15,663 nt of DNA. Source: UBA5794 sp965368815. Its GTDB lineage: Bacteria; Actinomycetota; Acidimicrobiia; Spongiisociales; UBA5794. The notes beneath the pieces were generated by a model. That model was not told the origin of the DNA. It worked only from the letters and a program-made list of their open reading frames with translations, and ran no database searches. The stretch's first letter is position 1. Every line of letters starts with the position of its first letter. A program made the translations under genes and the position numbers. This document shows, one piece after another, positions 8,083 to 15,340 of the stretch. The stretch spans positions 1 through 15,663 of the forward strand of contig CBDUOH010000050.1 in NCBI GenBank assembly GCA_965368815.1, in the 5' to 3' direction.

Positions 8083-8083
8083 G

Positions 8084-8518
8084 CTACTCGTCGCGGATCT
8101 CAGCCGTGATCGTCGTCGTCTCTCCTGATGCGAAGGACAGTTCGACCTCGACCGTGTCTCCGGCCGTGAGAGGCTCCACGATCCCCATGCACATGACGTG
8201 GAGACCGCCTGGTTCGAGAACGACTGTTTCGCCCGGGCGAACCACGACACCGCCGTCAACAGGGGCCATGGACATCTGGCCATCCTTCATGGTGGTTTCG
8301 TGGACCTCCGTCATCATGCACGCGGCCGATGACGCGCCCGTCAGTGTGTCGGTTTCCGTTCCGCCCACCAGCGTCATGTAGAAGGCCGCGTTCTCCGCTG
8401 ACGACGGTGATGGTCGACCCCACGGATCGTCGACCGTTACCGTTCCGACGGAACTGCTGCAGGCAGAAACGACAAGGGCAAACACTGCGAGGAGCAGGAT
8501 GGTTCGGGCGGATCTCAT
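8084..8518 (-). CDS. PCuAC-type periplasmic copper chaperone (lipoprotein)
   Basis: A 144-residue protein with a signal peptide and lipobox VSAC (lipidated Cys20). The copper ligands fit the PCuAC pattern: His73-x10-Met84-x22-His107-x-Met109, with extra methionines at 68-69, 77, 82 and 111. The family usually shows H-x10-M-x21-H-x-M, so spacing differs by one residue. PCuAC binds extracytoplasmic Cu(I) and hands it to cytochrome c oxidase together with SCO1, and the gene directly downstream is a SCO1 homologue, a classical pairing. ATG 8518 has GGAG five bases upstream. A possible -10 box TAGACT lies at 8555-8550 on the minus strand. The gene is divergent from the D-2-hydroxyacid dehydrogenase. 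Confidence 0.9.
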   Translation of the reverse strand: MRSARTILLLAVFALVVSACSSSVGTVTVDDPWGRPSPSSAENAAFYMTLVGGTETDTLTGASSAACMMTEVHETTMKDGQMSMAPVDGGVVVRPGETVVLEPGGLHVMCMGIVEPLTAGDTVEVELSFASGETTTITAEIRDE

Positions 8519-8583
8519 TGGGTCTCCGAGGCTCGGTATCGTGTCCTCAAGTCTACCGAGATGTGGAGTTCTCGAGTTATGAA

Positions 8584-8595
8584 TAGGATCGATCT
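8584..8595 (+). promoter_or_regulatory. Candidate leaderless -10 box of the hydroxyacid dehydrogenase gene
   Basis: TAGGAT (8584-8589) is followed by exactly six bases and then the GTG at 8596, so the predicted transcription start is the first base of the start codon. AGGA inside the same box, seven bases before GTG, could instead act as a Shine-Dalgarno. The two readings cannot be separated from sequence alone. Confidence 0.4.
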
Positions 8596-9570
8596 GTGAG
8601 CCAGTTGGGGCGTTCCAAGGTTGTGATCACCAGGGTTCCATCGGACGTTTCGGTCGTTGATCGGATTGCGCAGGTGGCCGATGTGGCGCTCTGGCAACAT
8701 GACCGTGCTGCGGACCCGGCATGGCTCGGCGCCGAGGCATCGGGTGCGACAGGCATCTACTCCATGCTGACTGATCGGATCGATGCAGAGTTGATCGCGA
8801 ATTGCCCTGATCTCAGGGTTGTGTCGAACATGGCCGTCGGTGTGGACAACATCGATGTGGATGCCTGCCAGCGAGCCGGCGTTGCGGTGGGGCATACGCC
8901 GGGTGTCCTCACTGACACGACCGCAGATACGGCCTGGAGTCTGATCCTCGCGTCGTCGCGTCGGATGCGTGAGGGCCAACATCTCGTCGAATCGGGACGG
9001 TGGGGTCCTTGGAGTCCTTCAGAGCTGCTCGGCTACGACGTTTCCGGTTCGACGCTCGGGATTGTGGGCATGGGTCGGATCGGGGAAGCGATAGCCCGAC
9101 GTTCAGTCGGTTTCTCGATGGATGTGCTCTATACAGCCCGCTCGCCCAAGCCCGACATCGAGGCTGCGATCGGTGCGATCCGTTGCTCGCTCGACGAGCT
9201 ACTTGCGGCCTCCGACCACGTTGTCCTTGCGGTCCCGCTGTCAGGTGAGACCCACCATCTCATCGGAGCATCGGAGTTCGCACGGATGCGACCGACCGCG
9301 AACCTGATCAACATCGCACGCGGACCCGTCGTGGACACCGATGCGCTGGTGACCGCCCTCGCTGGCGGCGACATTCGTTGTGCCGGACTCGATGTCACCG
9401 ATCCCGAGCCTCTTCCTGCCGACCACCCGCTCATCGCCATGCCGAACTGCACGATCATCCCGCACATGGGGTCTTCGACATGGCGAGCTCGCAACGCCAT
9501 GGCCCAACTTGCCGCGGACAATCTGCTTGCCGGTATCGCCGGACGACCGCTCCTGCACCCCGTTGCGTGA
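8596..9570 (+). CDS. D-2-hydroxyacid dehydrogenase (glyoxylate/hydroxypyruvate reductase type)
   Basis: A cytosolic 324-residue NAD(P)-dependent dehydrogenase. The nucleotide motif GMGRIG is at residues 158-163. The catalytic triad is complete: Arg242 (in NIARGPVVD), Glu271 (in DPEPLP) and His290 (in IIPHMGSST). The substrate loop carries NMAVGVDNID at 78-87. After the second Rossmann strand the sequence reads YTARS, with no acidic residue where NAD-specific enzymes usually have one and an arginine beside it; this suggests NADPH preference. Likely it reduces glyoxylate or hydroxypyruvate, but phosphoglycerate dehydrogenase-like substrates are not excluded. The usual regulatory C-terminal domain of SerA is absent. 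It sits between the two copper-protein loci, divergent from one and convergent with the other (18 bases apart), so no functional link to copper is implied. Confidence 0.9.
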   Translation: MSQLGRSKVVITRVPSDVSVVDRIAQVADVALWQHDRAADPAWLGAEASGATGIYSMLTDRIDAELIANCPDLRVVSNMAVGVDNIDVDACQRAGVAVGHTPGVLTDTTADTAWSLILASSRRMREGQHLVESGRWGPWSPSELLGYDVSGSTLGIVGMGRIGEAIARRSVGFSMDVLYTARSPKPDIEAAIGAIRCSLDELLAASDHVVLAVPLSGETHHLIGASEFARMRPTANLINIARGPVVDTDALVTALAGGDIRCAGLDVTDPEPLPADHPLIAMPNCTIIPHMGSSTWRARNAMAQLAADNLLAGIAGRPLLHPVA

Positions 9571-9588
9571 TCGCCCGGTGGCGCGGCG

Positions 9589-10230
9589 TCAGCCCGTAAG
9601 AATGGCGGTGAGGTCCTCGGCGATGGTCTGGGGCTGTGCGCCGAACGGCCAAACCGCACGGATGGAGCCGGAATCATCGACCGCGTAGAGATACGGGCTG
9701 TGACCGACGGTGACTTCACCGCTGTCGAGTTCCGTCACCGAATACGACACACCGAATGCATCCGCCGCCGTCCTGAGCAGGGCGGCGTCGTCGGTGCGGA
9801 TCGCATGCGCGCCGGGGATGAAGAACTGCACGTACTCCTGAAGCGTGGTGGGTGTGTCGTGGTCGGGATCGACCGTGACCATGGCGACGTCGACCTTGTC
9901 AGCCCCGGATTCCATGTCGCTGAGTGCCGTGCGAAGATCTGCCATCGTCGTGGGACACACGTCGGGGCAGCTGGTGTATCCGAAGTAGACCACCAGCACC
10001 CTGTCGGACTCGGGTCGGAAGCGGAATGCACGGTCGTCGTTCGACACGTCTGGGAGTTCGATGTGCCCCACCGTGGCGCCGATCTGGGAATCCTGGAGGA
10101 TGTCGCGACTTGCTGACGAGTCGCGTTCACCGGCTGTGGTCGCTGTGTCGGTGGTTGCCGATGATGAACACGCCGTGGCGATCATTGCCAGGCAACACAG
10201 CGCGGCGAGGAGAGTCCGTTGTACGTGCAT
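9589..10230 (-). CDS. SCO1/SenC family copper lipoprotein (copy B)
   Basis: A 213-residue paralogue of the protein at 7438-8082. The signal peptide ends in an ATAC lipobox (Cys21), followed by a Ser/Thr-rich linker. The copper ligands are Cys88 and Cys92 (CPDVC) and His177 (GHSPYLY). An ungapped hand alignment of the last 136 residues with copy A gives 86 identities (about 63%), while the linkers differ. The predicted role is CuA-site assembly of cytochrome c oxidase, or extracytoplasmic copper or thiol handling. ATG 10230 is chosen because the signal peptide follows at once; the frame runs open to 10380 but into the neighbouring gene. The RBS is poor. Its promoter region holds a TACACT -10 box and an array of CCGAT pentamers, so it may be controlled separately from copy A. 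Confidence 0.9.
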   Translation of the reverse strand: MHVQRTLLAALCCLAMIATACSSSATTDTATTAGERDSSASRDILQDSQIGATVGHIELPDVSNDDRAFRFRPESDRVLVVYFGYTSCPDVCPTTMADLRTALSDMESGADKVDVAMVTVDPDHDTPTTLQEYVQFFIPGAHAIRTDDAALLRTAADAFGVSYSVTELDSGEVTVGHSPYLYAVDDSGSIRAVWPFGAQPQTIAEDLTAILTG

Positions 10231-10266
10231 GCCTGATCCGGTCCCTACGACTTGTGGCCTGATGGA

Positions 10267-10301
10267 AGTGTATCGGTGACCGATTGTGCCGATGCGATCG
10301 G
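10267..10301 (-). promoter_or_regulatory. Candidate promoter and operator array upstream of SCO copy B
   Basis: On the minus strand TACACT (10272-10267) is a good -10 box, giving a leader of about 30 bases before ATG 10230. Upstream and touching it are four copies of one pentamer in alternating orientation: ATCGG 10272-10276, CCGAT 10280-10284, CCGAT 10289-10293 and ATCGG 10297-10301. They form two palindromes with three-base centres, 17 bases apart, covering the spacer and -35 region. No TTGACA-like -35 is seen, which would fit an activated or repressed promoter. The regulator is unknown. Confidence 0.4.
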
Positions 10302-10309
10302 GTTCCCTC

Positions 10310-11764
10310 CTACCGGAACAACGGCAGTTCGGAAGCTTGCGAACACATGGCCTCGACCGCATCGACGTCAGTCGGCACATCGGATGTCATGTTCTCGTGG
10401 CCGGTCTGCGTGATGAGGATGTCATCCTCGATCCGCACACCGATGCCGAGGAATTCGGCTGGCACGGAATGTCGCATCGATCCAGCCTCCTCGGCACGCC
10501 GATCGAGCTCTGCCCTCGCACCTGTCAGACCGAGTTCGAGCGTGAGCATGGCAACCTCGTCCGGGTCGTACGGTGCTTGTGACAGGTTGATCGATGCCTT
10601 GTCCCTCGCTATGTACACACCGGGTTCCACGGTGAAGGCCATGCCCGGTTCGAGCGGTCGGGGTTCGCCGTTGACCTTGTACGCGCCGGCATCGTGGACG
10701 TCGGACCCGAGCCAGTGACCGGTGCCATGGAAGAAGAACTGCCTGTACCAACCCTTGGCGAGCGCCTCGTCAGCACTCCCCGGCAGGAGACCGAGTTCGA
10801 CGAGGCCACTCGACAGGATCGCACAGGCATTCTTGTGCATGTCTGCGAAGGGAAGTCCCGGTGCACAGGTGTCGATGACCCGCCGCTCGGTATCGAGCAC
10901 GAGTTCGTAGACCGCTCGTTGTGGTGCGGTGAAGGTGCCATTGACGGGGAACGTTCGTGTTATGTCAGCCGTGAAGTGGCGGTACTCGGCCCCGGCATCG
11001 ATGAGTAGCAGGTCGCCGTCGATGAGCTGTTGGTCGTTCTCGACGTAATGCAGGATGCATGCGTTGTCACCACCGGCCACGATCGAGCCGTAGCCGATGC
11101 GTTCGCTTCCCAGCACGCCGAAGGTGTACTCGATGGCGGCCTGGACCTGGCGTTCGGTGCGACCGGGTGCGGCAAATCGCATCGCTTCGCTGTGGGCGAC
11201 CGCTGAGATCCGGCACGCCTCTCGCAGAGCGTCGATCTCGGCTCCGGTCTTGATGAGCCGCATGTCGGCGAGCATCGGTGCCGGATTGACGATGCTCGAA
11301 GGAGCGCCGAACCCGGATCGATCGGAGGAAGCCTGGCTGCGGTCCATTGCCTTGATGATCATCTCGTCGAGCCTCGGATTTCCGAGCGCGTACACCACCG
11401 ACGATCGGCCGGTCAGGCGGTCGCCCAACCACGTCCCGAACGATGCGATGTCGTGTGCGGCGTCCGCACCGAACGTATCGACAGCCCCTGCGATGCCTGC
11501 ACGGAGCCCGTTCCACGCCTCCATGTCGGGATCCCGTGGCCGGACGAAGAGGGTGAATTGCTCGGACGGGTGTGAGGGATCGAGGACCGCCACGGCGTCG
11601 GGTTCCGGGAAACCGGTGAGGAAGAAGAAGTCAGAATCCTGTCGGAAGGGGTGGTCGACGTCGTCGTTGCGAGTCTGGAGTACACCCGCCGGGATGACAG
11701 CTATCCCATCCCCAAGCTGACCCATGAACGATTCTCGCCGCGCCGCGTACTGCTGCAAATCCAT
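10310..11764 (-). CDS. pepP: Xaa-Pro aminopeptidase, M24B family
   Basis: A 484-residue cytosolic metallopeptidase that removes N-terminal residues preceding proline. Residues 1-140 form the aminopeptidase P N-terminal domain (PFRQDSDFFFLTGF at 39-52 is characteristic). The pita-bread catalytic domain carries all five metal ligands: Asp256 (LLIDAGAEY), Asp267 (TADITRTFP), His350 (HGTGHWLGSDVHD), Glu380 (TVEPGVYI) and Glu446 (VRIEDDILI). Length is normal for bacterial PepP-like enzymes. The start at 11764 gives a complete AMP_N domain and has a leaderless -10 box instead of an RBS. The C-terminal 25 residues beyond the last ligand show no known motif. The neighbouring genes are not obviously related in function. 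Confidence 0.93.
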   Translation of the reverse strand: MDLQQYAARRESFMGQLGDGIAVIPAGVLQTRNDDVDHPFRQDSDFFFLTGFPEPDAVAVLDPSHPSEQFTLFVRPRDPDMEAWNGLRAGIAGAVDTFGADAAHDIASFGTWLGDRLTGRSSVVYALGNPRLDEMIIKAMDRSQASSDRSGFGAPSSIVNPAPMLADMRLIKTGAEIDALREACRISAVAHSEAMRFAAPGRTERQVQAAIEYTFGVLGSERIGYGSIVAGGDNACILHYVENDQQLIDGDLLLIDAGAEYRHFTADITRTFPVNGTFTAPQRAVYELVLDTERRVIDTCAPGLPFADMHKNACAILSSGLVELGLLPGSADEALAKGWYRQFFFHGTGHWLGSDVHDAGAYKVNGEPRPLEPGMAFTVEPGVYIARDKASINLSQAPYDPDEVAMLTLELGLTGARAELDRRAEEAGSMRHSVPAEFLGIGVRIEDDILITQTGHENMTSDVPTDVDAVEAMCSQASELPLFR

Positions 11765-11776
11765 CCCGACAGAGTA
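11765..11776 (-). promoter_or_regulatory. Candidate leaderless -10 box of the aminopeptidase gene
   Basis: On the minus strand TACTCT (11776-11771) is followed by exactly six bases and then the ATG at 11764. No Shine-Dalgarno precedes the ATG. This fits a transcript that begins at the A of the start codon. Confidence 0.45.
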
Positions 11777-11828
11777 CCGCCAAGAGCGCGTACCCTGGGT
11801 TGTGCGACCATGTTTTCGTGGTACTCAG

Positions 11829-11843
11829 GCCCACGGAATGGGC
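11829..11843 (-). other. Short hairpin downstream of the tRNA hydroxylase gene
   Basis: GCCCA (11829-11833) and TGGGC (11839-11843) form a 5-bp stem with a five-base loop, about 21 bases past the stop codon of the minus-strand gene. No T-tract follows, so it is not a typical intrinsic terminator. It may end or stabilise the transcript. Confidence 0.2.
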
Positions 11844-11864
11844 GGGGGTGGCGTCTCGGTCCGG

Positions 11865-12770
11865 CTATACCCGCCCGAGATGTGTGGCTCCGCGGCGCCG
11901 GGCGAGTTCGATCTGGTGTTGGCGCTCGGCGAAGCGAGATCGCCGATCCTCGGTGATGGTGTCGGCACATCGTGAGCAGCACACACCCTCGACATATCCG
12001 TCGAGTTCGCGTTCGTCCGGCGCGAGCACCCGGTTGCAGTTCACGCATATCTCCTTGTTTCCCGGTGTGAGTCCGTGGCCCACGGTCACCCGTCGGTCGA
12101 AGACATAGCATTCGCCGACCCAGGTGCTCTCGGGTTCGGGGACGGCCTCGAGGTAGCGGAGAATGCCTCCGTCGAGCTGGTACACCTCGTCGAACCCCTG
12201 GTCCTTGAGGTATGCCGATGCCTTCTCACACCGGATGCCTCCGGTACAGAACATCGCAATCTTCGGCTTGTCGATCGCGGTGGCGTTCTCACGGATCCAG
12301 TCGGGGAACTCGGTGAATGACCCGGTCTGCGGATTGACGGCTCCCGTGAACGTCCCCACCTCGAACTCGTAGTCGTTCCTGGTATCGATCACGAACACGT
12401 CCGGACGCGTGATCAGGTCATTCCACTGTTCGGGAGGTACCCGATGGCCGGTGTTGCCCGCTGCATCGACTTCTCCGACCCCAAGCGCAACGATCTCGCG
12501 TTTCAGGCGGACCTTGAGACGAAGAAACGGTGACGCCGACGCCTGCGAGTGTTTGGCTGTCAGGTCGCGGAGTCTGACGTCGGCCCGCAACGTCTCGAGC
12601 ACCGCACCCACGGCGATCTTGGTTCCTGCAATCGTCCCATTGATGCCTTCGGGCGCAAGCAGGATGGTTCCGAGCACGTCGTGTTGCTCGCACACCGCAG
12701 TGATGGTCGCCTTCAGGCGCTTGCGGTCGTCGATCTCGATGAATTTGTAGAACGAGGCGATGTGGAACAC
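11865..12770 (-). CDS. trhO: tRNA uridine-34 hydroxylase, rhodanese family (TrhO/YceA)
   Basis: A 301-residue protein matching the TrhO family, which hydroxylates U34 of certain tRNAs to 5-hydroxyuridine, a step toward wobble-base modification. The N-terminal domain begins FHIASFYKF and has the family hallmark LLAPEGINGTIAG at 37-49. The rhodanese domain holds VIDTRNDYEFEVG at 127-139 and the active-site loop CTGGIRCEKA at 175-184. The C-terminal part carries CYVFDRR-VTVGHG and a Cys-rich zinc-like set (Cys242, 245, 264, 265 and 268), typical of longer family members. The GTG start at 12770 matches the family N-terminus and is preceded by TACACT at leaderless spacing; the frame stays open to 12920 but the extra 50 residues look non-coding. 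A translation-related tRNA gene and deformylase lie nearby on the same strand. Confidence 0.92.
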   Translation of the reverse strand: MFHIASFYKFIEIDDRKRLKATITAVCEQHDVLGTILLAPEGINGTIAGTKIAVGAVLETLRADVRLRDLTAKHSQASASPFLRLKVRLKREIVALGVGEVDAAGNTGHRVPPEQWNDLITRPDVFVIDTRNDYEFEVGTFTGAVNPQTGSFTEFPDWIRENATAIDKPKIAMFCTGGIRCEKASAYLKDQGFDEVYQLDGGILRYLEAVPEPESTWVGECYVFDRRVTVGHGLTPGNKEICVNCNRVLAPDERELDGYVEGVCCSRCADTITEDRRSRFAERQHQIELARRRGATHLGRV

Positions 12771-12782
12771 ATCCCGAGTGTA
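12771..12782 (-). promoter_or_regulatory. Candidate leaderless -10 box of trhO
   Basis: On the minus strand TACACT (12782-12777) is followed by exactly six bases and then the GTG at 12770. It lies in the 50-base gap after the upstream small gene, so trhO can be transcribed alone. No clear Shine-Dalgarno is present. Confidence 0.45.
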
Positions 12783-12820
12783 TGGAAATGCGATCCATTT
12801 CTCAGTGGAGATCGTGGGCC

Positions 12821-13159
12821 TCAGTGAGCGATGCCGACCGATTCCTTCGCAAGCAGCTGGACCTCGGTGAGTCGCACCATCGTGTCGGCGTAGAGGGGCA
12901 TTCGTGCGGGGGCACAACACCCGACCTGGAGTTCGCCGATGGTTGCCCCGATCGACTCCAGTCGCAGGATGAGGTCAGCAACCCTTGATGGATCATCGGT
13001 GATTGTGTTCAGCGTGTTTCGAGCCCTGTCGATCTCCAGTGTGACGGCCGCAAGTCGTGGGGATCGATCCGGCTCGCAACACATCTTTGAGAGCCTGGTG
13101 ACAAGCGCGTCACACTCGTTGAGCTTCAGGTGTGCTGCAGAGATGGGGGCTTCATCCAT
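12821..13159 (-). CDS. Unrecognised 112-residue helical protein with duplicated CCxPxRxP motif
   Basis: I do not recognise this family. The protein is predicted to be nearly all helical, with no signal peptide or membrane segment. Two vicinal cysteine pairs, at residues 27-28 and 81-82, each start a CCxPxRxP motif (CCEPDRSP and CCAPARMP). At an offset of 54 residues, Leu23/77, both cysteines, both prolines, the arginine and Ala37/91 all match, so the protein looks like a duplicated helical hairpin joined by a break near residue 56-58. Vicinal cysteines could bind metal, form disulfides or act in redox sensing; that is speculation. ATG 13159 has GGAAG seven bases upstream. The gene fills the space between tRNA-Lys and trhO, has no long competing frame with known motifs, and may be read through from the tRNA promoter. 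Confidence 0.7.
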   Translation of the reverse strand: MDEAPISAAHLKLNECDALVTRLSKMCCEPDRSPRLAAVTLEIDRARNTLNTITDDPSRVADLILRLESIGATIGELQVGCCAPARMPLYADTMVRLTEVQLLAKESVGIAH

Positions 13160-13238
13160 GTGATCGCTTCCGTTTCGAAGATCGCGACAGCCACGGGGTT
13201 ATCCGACGCGCCGTTGGCCTGTGCGACGCGGTGGCTCG

Positions 13239-13311
13239 TGGGCCCGGTGGGACTCGAACCCACACGCTTCGGATTAAAAGTCCGCTGCTCTGCCATTGGA
13301 GCTACAGGCCC
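13239..13311 (-). tRNA. tRNA-Lys (anticodon UUU)
   Basis: A complete 73-base cloverleaf on the minus strand. The acceptor stem GGGCCTG pairs with CGGGCCC (one G-U) and is followed by discriminator A. The D stem is GCTC/GAGC. The anticodon loop CTTTTAA places TTT at 13278-13276. The T arm is GTGGG-TTCGAGT-CCCAC. The first pair of the anticodon stem is a G-A mismatch. CCA is not encoded, so it must be added after transcription. Confidence 0.97.
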
Positions 13312-13320
13312 GCGGGCGGG

Positions 13321-13326
13321 AGTGTA
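13321..13326 (-). promoter_or_regulatory. Candidate -10 box of tRNA-Lys
   Basis: TACACT on the minus strand (13326-13321) lies nine bases before the first base of the tRNA, predicting a precursor with about three extra 5' bases. A clear -35 is not visible. The same hexamer serves as candidate -10 for trhO and SCO copy B. Confidence 0.4.
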
Positions 13327-13434
13327 GGACGGATGGAGCTTCGGTTGGTTCGATCCGGGAGTCCAACCCTTCTGTGGGCTGGAGCACCCTGTTTTCATGG
13401 TCGTACAACCCTGGGTACGCGAAAAGCAGCCAGT

Positions 13435-14001
13435 TTAGGGTTCGGTTCGCTCGATGACGGGCTCGATCCTGCGGAGATAGGTGTCCATGCCGTGTCTCTG
13501 GAAGTTGGCCCAGGTCGTCATCGACGTTCGATCGTCCATGCGGTCGACGATCAGCATCCCGTTGAGGTGATCGACCTCGTGTTGAACCGTACCGGCACTC
13601 AACCCTCGATAGATCTGCTCGAATGGCTGACCGTCGCGGTCGAACGCTCGCACTGAGATGTTCATCGATCGGCGAAGGTCCCCGCGGATGGGGACGCTGA
13701 GGCAACCCTCGTTGTTGAGCCACTGCTCGTCGTCGAGGACTTCGACGACGGGGTTGACAAGCACCGTGAGTGGGATCGGTGGCTTGTACGGATACCGTTC
13801 GTTGTGCTCGACGCCGATGACACAAGCATTGACCGATTCGCCCACCTGATTGGCTGCGATGCCGGCACCCCGGGCGTGATGCATCGTCTCGATCATGTCA
13901 TCAATGAGGGCCTGGAAGGCCGGGTCGGCGAAGTCGGTGACGTCGTGGGTCTTGGCCCGGAGAACCGGGTCACCGATCTGTGGGATGTCACGAACGGCCA
14001 T
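13435..14001 (-). CDS. def: Peptide deformylase
   Basis: A 188-residue cytosolic metalloenzyme that removes the formyl group from the initiator methionine of nascent proteins. All three family motifs are intact: GAGIAANQ at residues 45-52, EGCLS at 98-102 with metal ligand Cys100, and QHEVDH at 140-145 with His141, catalytic Glu142 and His145. The N-terminus (IPQIGDPVLRAKT) and length are normal. The C-terminus after about 155 is an extended basic/acidic helix of the type seen in actinobacterial enzymes. The ATG at 14001 lies inside the last codons of the hutF-like gene (14-base overlap), and GGGAG seven bases upstream provides the RBS, so the two are probably co-transcribed and translationally coupled. 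Confidence 0.95.
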   Translation of the reverse strand: MAVRDIPQIGDPVLRAKTHDVTDFADPAFQALIDDMIETMHHARGAGIAANQVGESVNACVIGVEHNERYPYKPPIPLTVLVNPVVEVLDDEQWLNNEGCLSVPIRGDLRRSMNISVRAFDRDGQPFEQIYRGLSAGTVQHEVDHLNGMLIVDRMDDRTSMTTWANFQRHGMDTYLRRIEPVIERTEP

Positions 14002-15340
14002 GCGCCGTCTCCCAAGCGTCGTCGATCAGGGATGCGATCGAGCCGTCCGATCGCACGGGAGTCGTTGCAGGGGATCCGACAAGGTGCCGACCCGCCACGA
14101 CCACGTCGGTGACACTCGAGCGGGTCGCGGACGACATCAAACCAGCAGGGGTGCGAGGGGCTCCTGCCATCTCGTCGCTGGCCGGGTTGACGACCACGAA
14201 GTCCGCATGAGCACCGATGGCAAGACCCCGATCGGACCATCCAAGCGACCGCATGCCGACCGTCGTCGCCATATGGAGCAGGTCGTGTGGCTGATGTATC
14301 CCGCGCCGCCCAAGGCGGAGTCTGTCGTGTTGCTCAACGGCCCAGGCCTCCCTCAGGATGTCCGTGACGGCGTTCGAGTCGGAGCCCAGACACATCGCAA
14401 CCCCCGCCTCGGCGAGTTCTGCGGATGGGCCGATGCCGTCGCCGAGGTCGGCCTCGGTGGTGGGACACACACAGACAATCGAGCGTGAGCTGGCGATGTC
14501 AGCAATGTCGGCCTCGGTGACATGCGTCGCATGGACGAGCGTCGTCCGAGGACCGAGGAAACCCTCGTCCGCCAGCAATCGAATGGGGGTGACCCCGTGG
14601 ATCGCGGCGGTTGCGGCGTTCTCAGCTGGTTGCTCCGAAGCGTGGATGTGGAGGGGAGCGTTGAGCTCCGATGCGACGTCGGCCACCGCTCTGATGTCGG
14701 CTTTCGGCACCCCTCGCACGGAGTGGGCTGCCACGCCGAGTTGGACCCGGTCGAACCCTGCCAAGGCAGCACCGAGCGAGTGCACCCGATCTTTCCATGC
14801 CTCGACGGAACCGTCGTCGAATCGTCGCTGCTTGGCGAGAACAGGGGCACCGCCCACCTCCGACGAGAGGTAGGCCGTGTCGATCAGGGTCAAGCGGATT
14901 CCTGCATCTGCAGCTGCCTCGGCGAGAGCGATTCCCATGGCATTGGGGTCGTCGTAGTGCCGACCGTCGGCCTGATGGTGCACGTAGTGGAACTCGCCGA
15001 CTGTCGTGATCCCGGCGAGAACCATTTCGCCGAATACCGCGGTGGCCAGCCTGCGGTATCGCTCGGGGTCGAGGTATGCGGCGATGGCGTACATCGGATT
15101 GCGCCAGGCCCAGAAGTCACCACCGTCGTCGTGGGTGCGCCCGCGCAGAACGCGGTGGAATGCATGTGAGTGTGCCGAGACGAGTCCCGGAATCAGGATT
15201 CCGTGCATGACCGTGTCTGCGTCCGATGACGGCCGATCGACATCGACTGCAACAATCACGCCCTTCTCGACGGTCACGAGCACGTCGGAGGCGAACTCCG
15301 AACCTCCTGTCCAGGCGAATGGGGCGTGCCACCGATGCAT
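13988..15340 (-). CDS. hutF: Formimidoylglutamate deiminase-like amidohydrolase (HutF type)
   Basis: A 450-residue amidohydrolase. The zinc site is complete: HSH at residues 57-59, His233 (HIHASEQ at 231-237) and Asp321 (LGSDSN). His206 (VAAHSVRGV) and His270 fit the active-site histidines. The hallmark EFHYVHH at 116-122 points to N-formimino-L-glutamate deiminase, which yields N-formylglutamate and ammonia in histidine breakdown. No other hut gene is in the window, so a related aminohydrolase (guanine or chlorohydrolase-like) remains possible. ATG 15340 is chosen because the fold starts normally there and a leaderless -10 box precedes it; the open frame reaches 15433 but overlaps the divergent promoter region. 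It overlaps deformylase by 14 bases, an unusual partner for a catabolic enzyme. Confidence 0.8.
   Translation of the reverse strand: MHRWHAPFAWTGGSEFASDVLVTVEKGVIVAVDVDRPSSDADTVMHGILIPGLVSAHSHAFHRVLRGRTHDDGGDFWAWRNPMYAIAAYLDPERYRRLATAVFGEMVLAGITTVGEFHYVHHQADGRHYDDPNAMGIALAEAAADAGIRLTLIDTAYLSSEVGGAPVLAKQRRFDDGSVEAWKDRVHSLGAALAGFDRVQLGVAAHSVRGVPKADIRAVADVASELNAPLHIHASEQPAENAATAAIHGVTPIRLLADEGFLGPRTTLVHATHVTEADIADIASSRSIVCVCPTTEADLGDGIGPSAELAEAGVAMCLGSDSNAVTDILREAWAVEQHDRLRLGRRGIHQPHDLLHMATTVGMRSLGWSDRGLAIGAHADFVVVNPASDEMAGAPRTPAGLMSSATRSSVTDVVVAGRHLVGSPATTPVRSDGSIASLIDDAWETAHGRS

Noticed and set aside
13383..13420. CGTAC/GTACG inverted repeat after deformylase as a terminator
   Set aside because: Only five base pairs, an eight-base loop and no T-tract; could be chance.
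13132..13656. Plus-strand frame with the GGTRTHTLRIKS-type translation
   Set aside because: This is the translation of the tRNA-Lys complement, a well-known false protein, and it continues antisense to deformylase.
14522..15169. 215-residue plus-strand frame antisense to the hutF-like gene
   Set aside because: No recognisable motif, and the opposite strand encodes a complete amidohydrolase active site.
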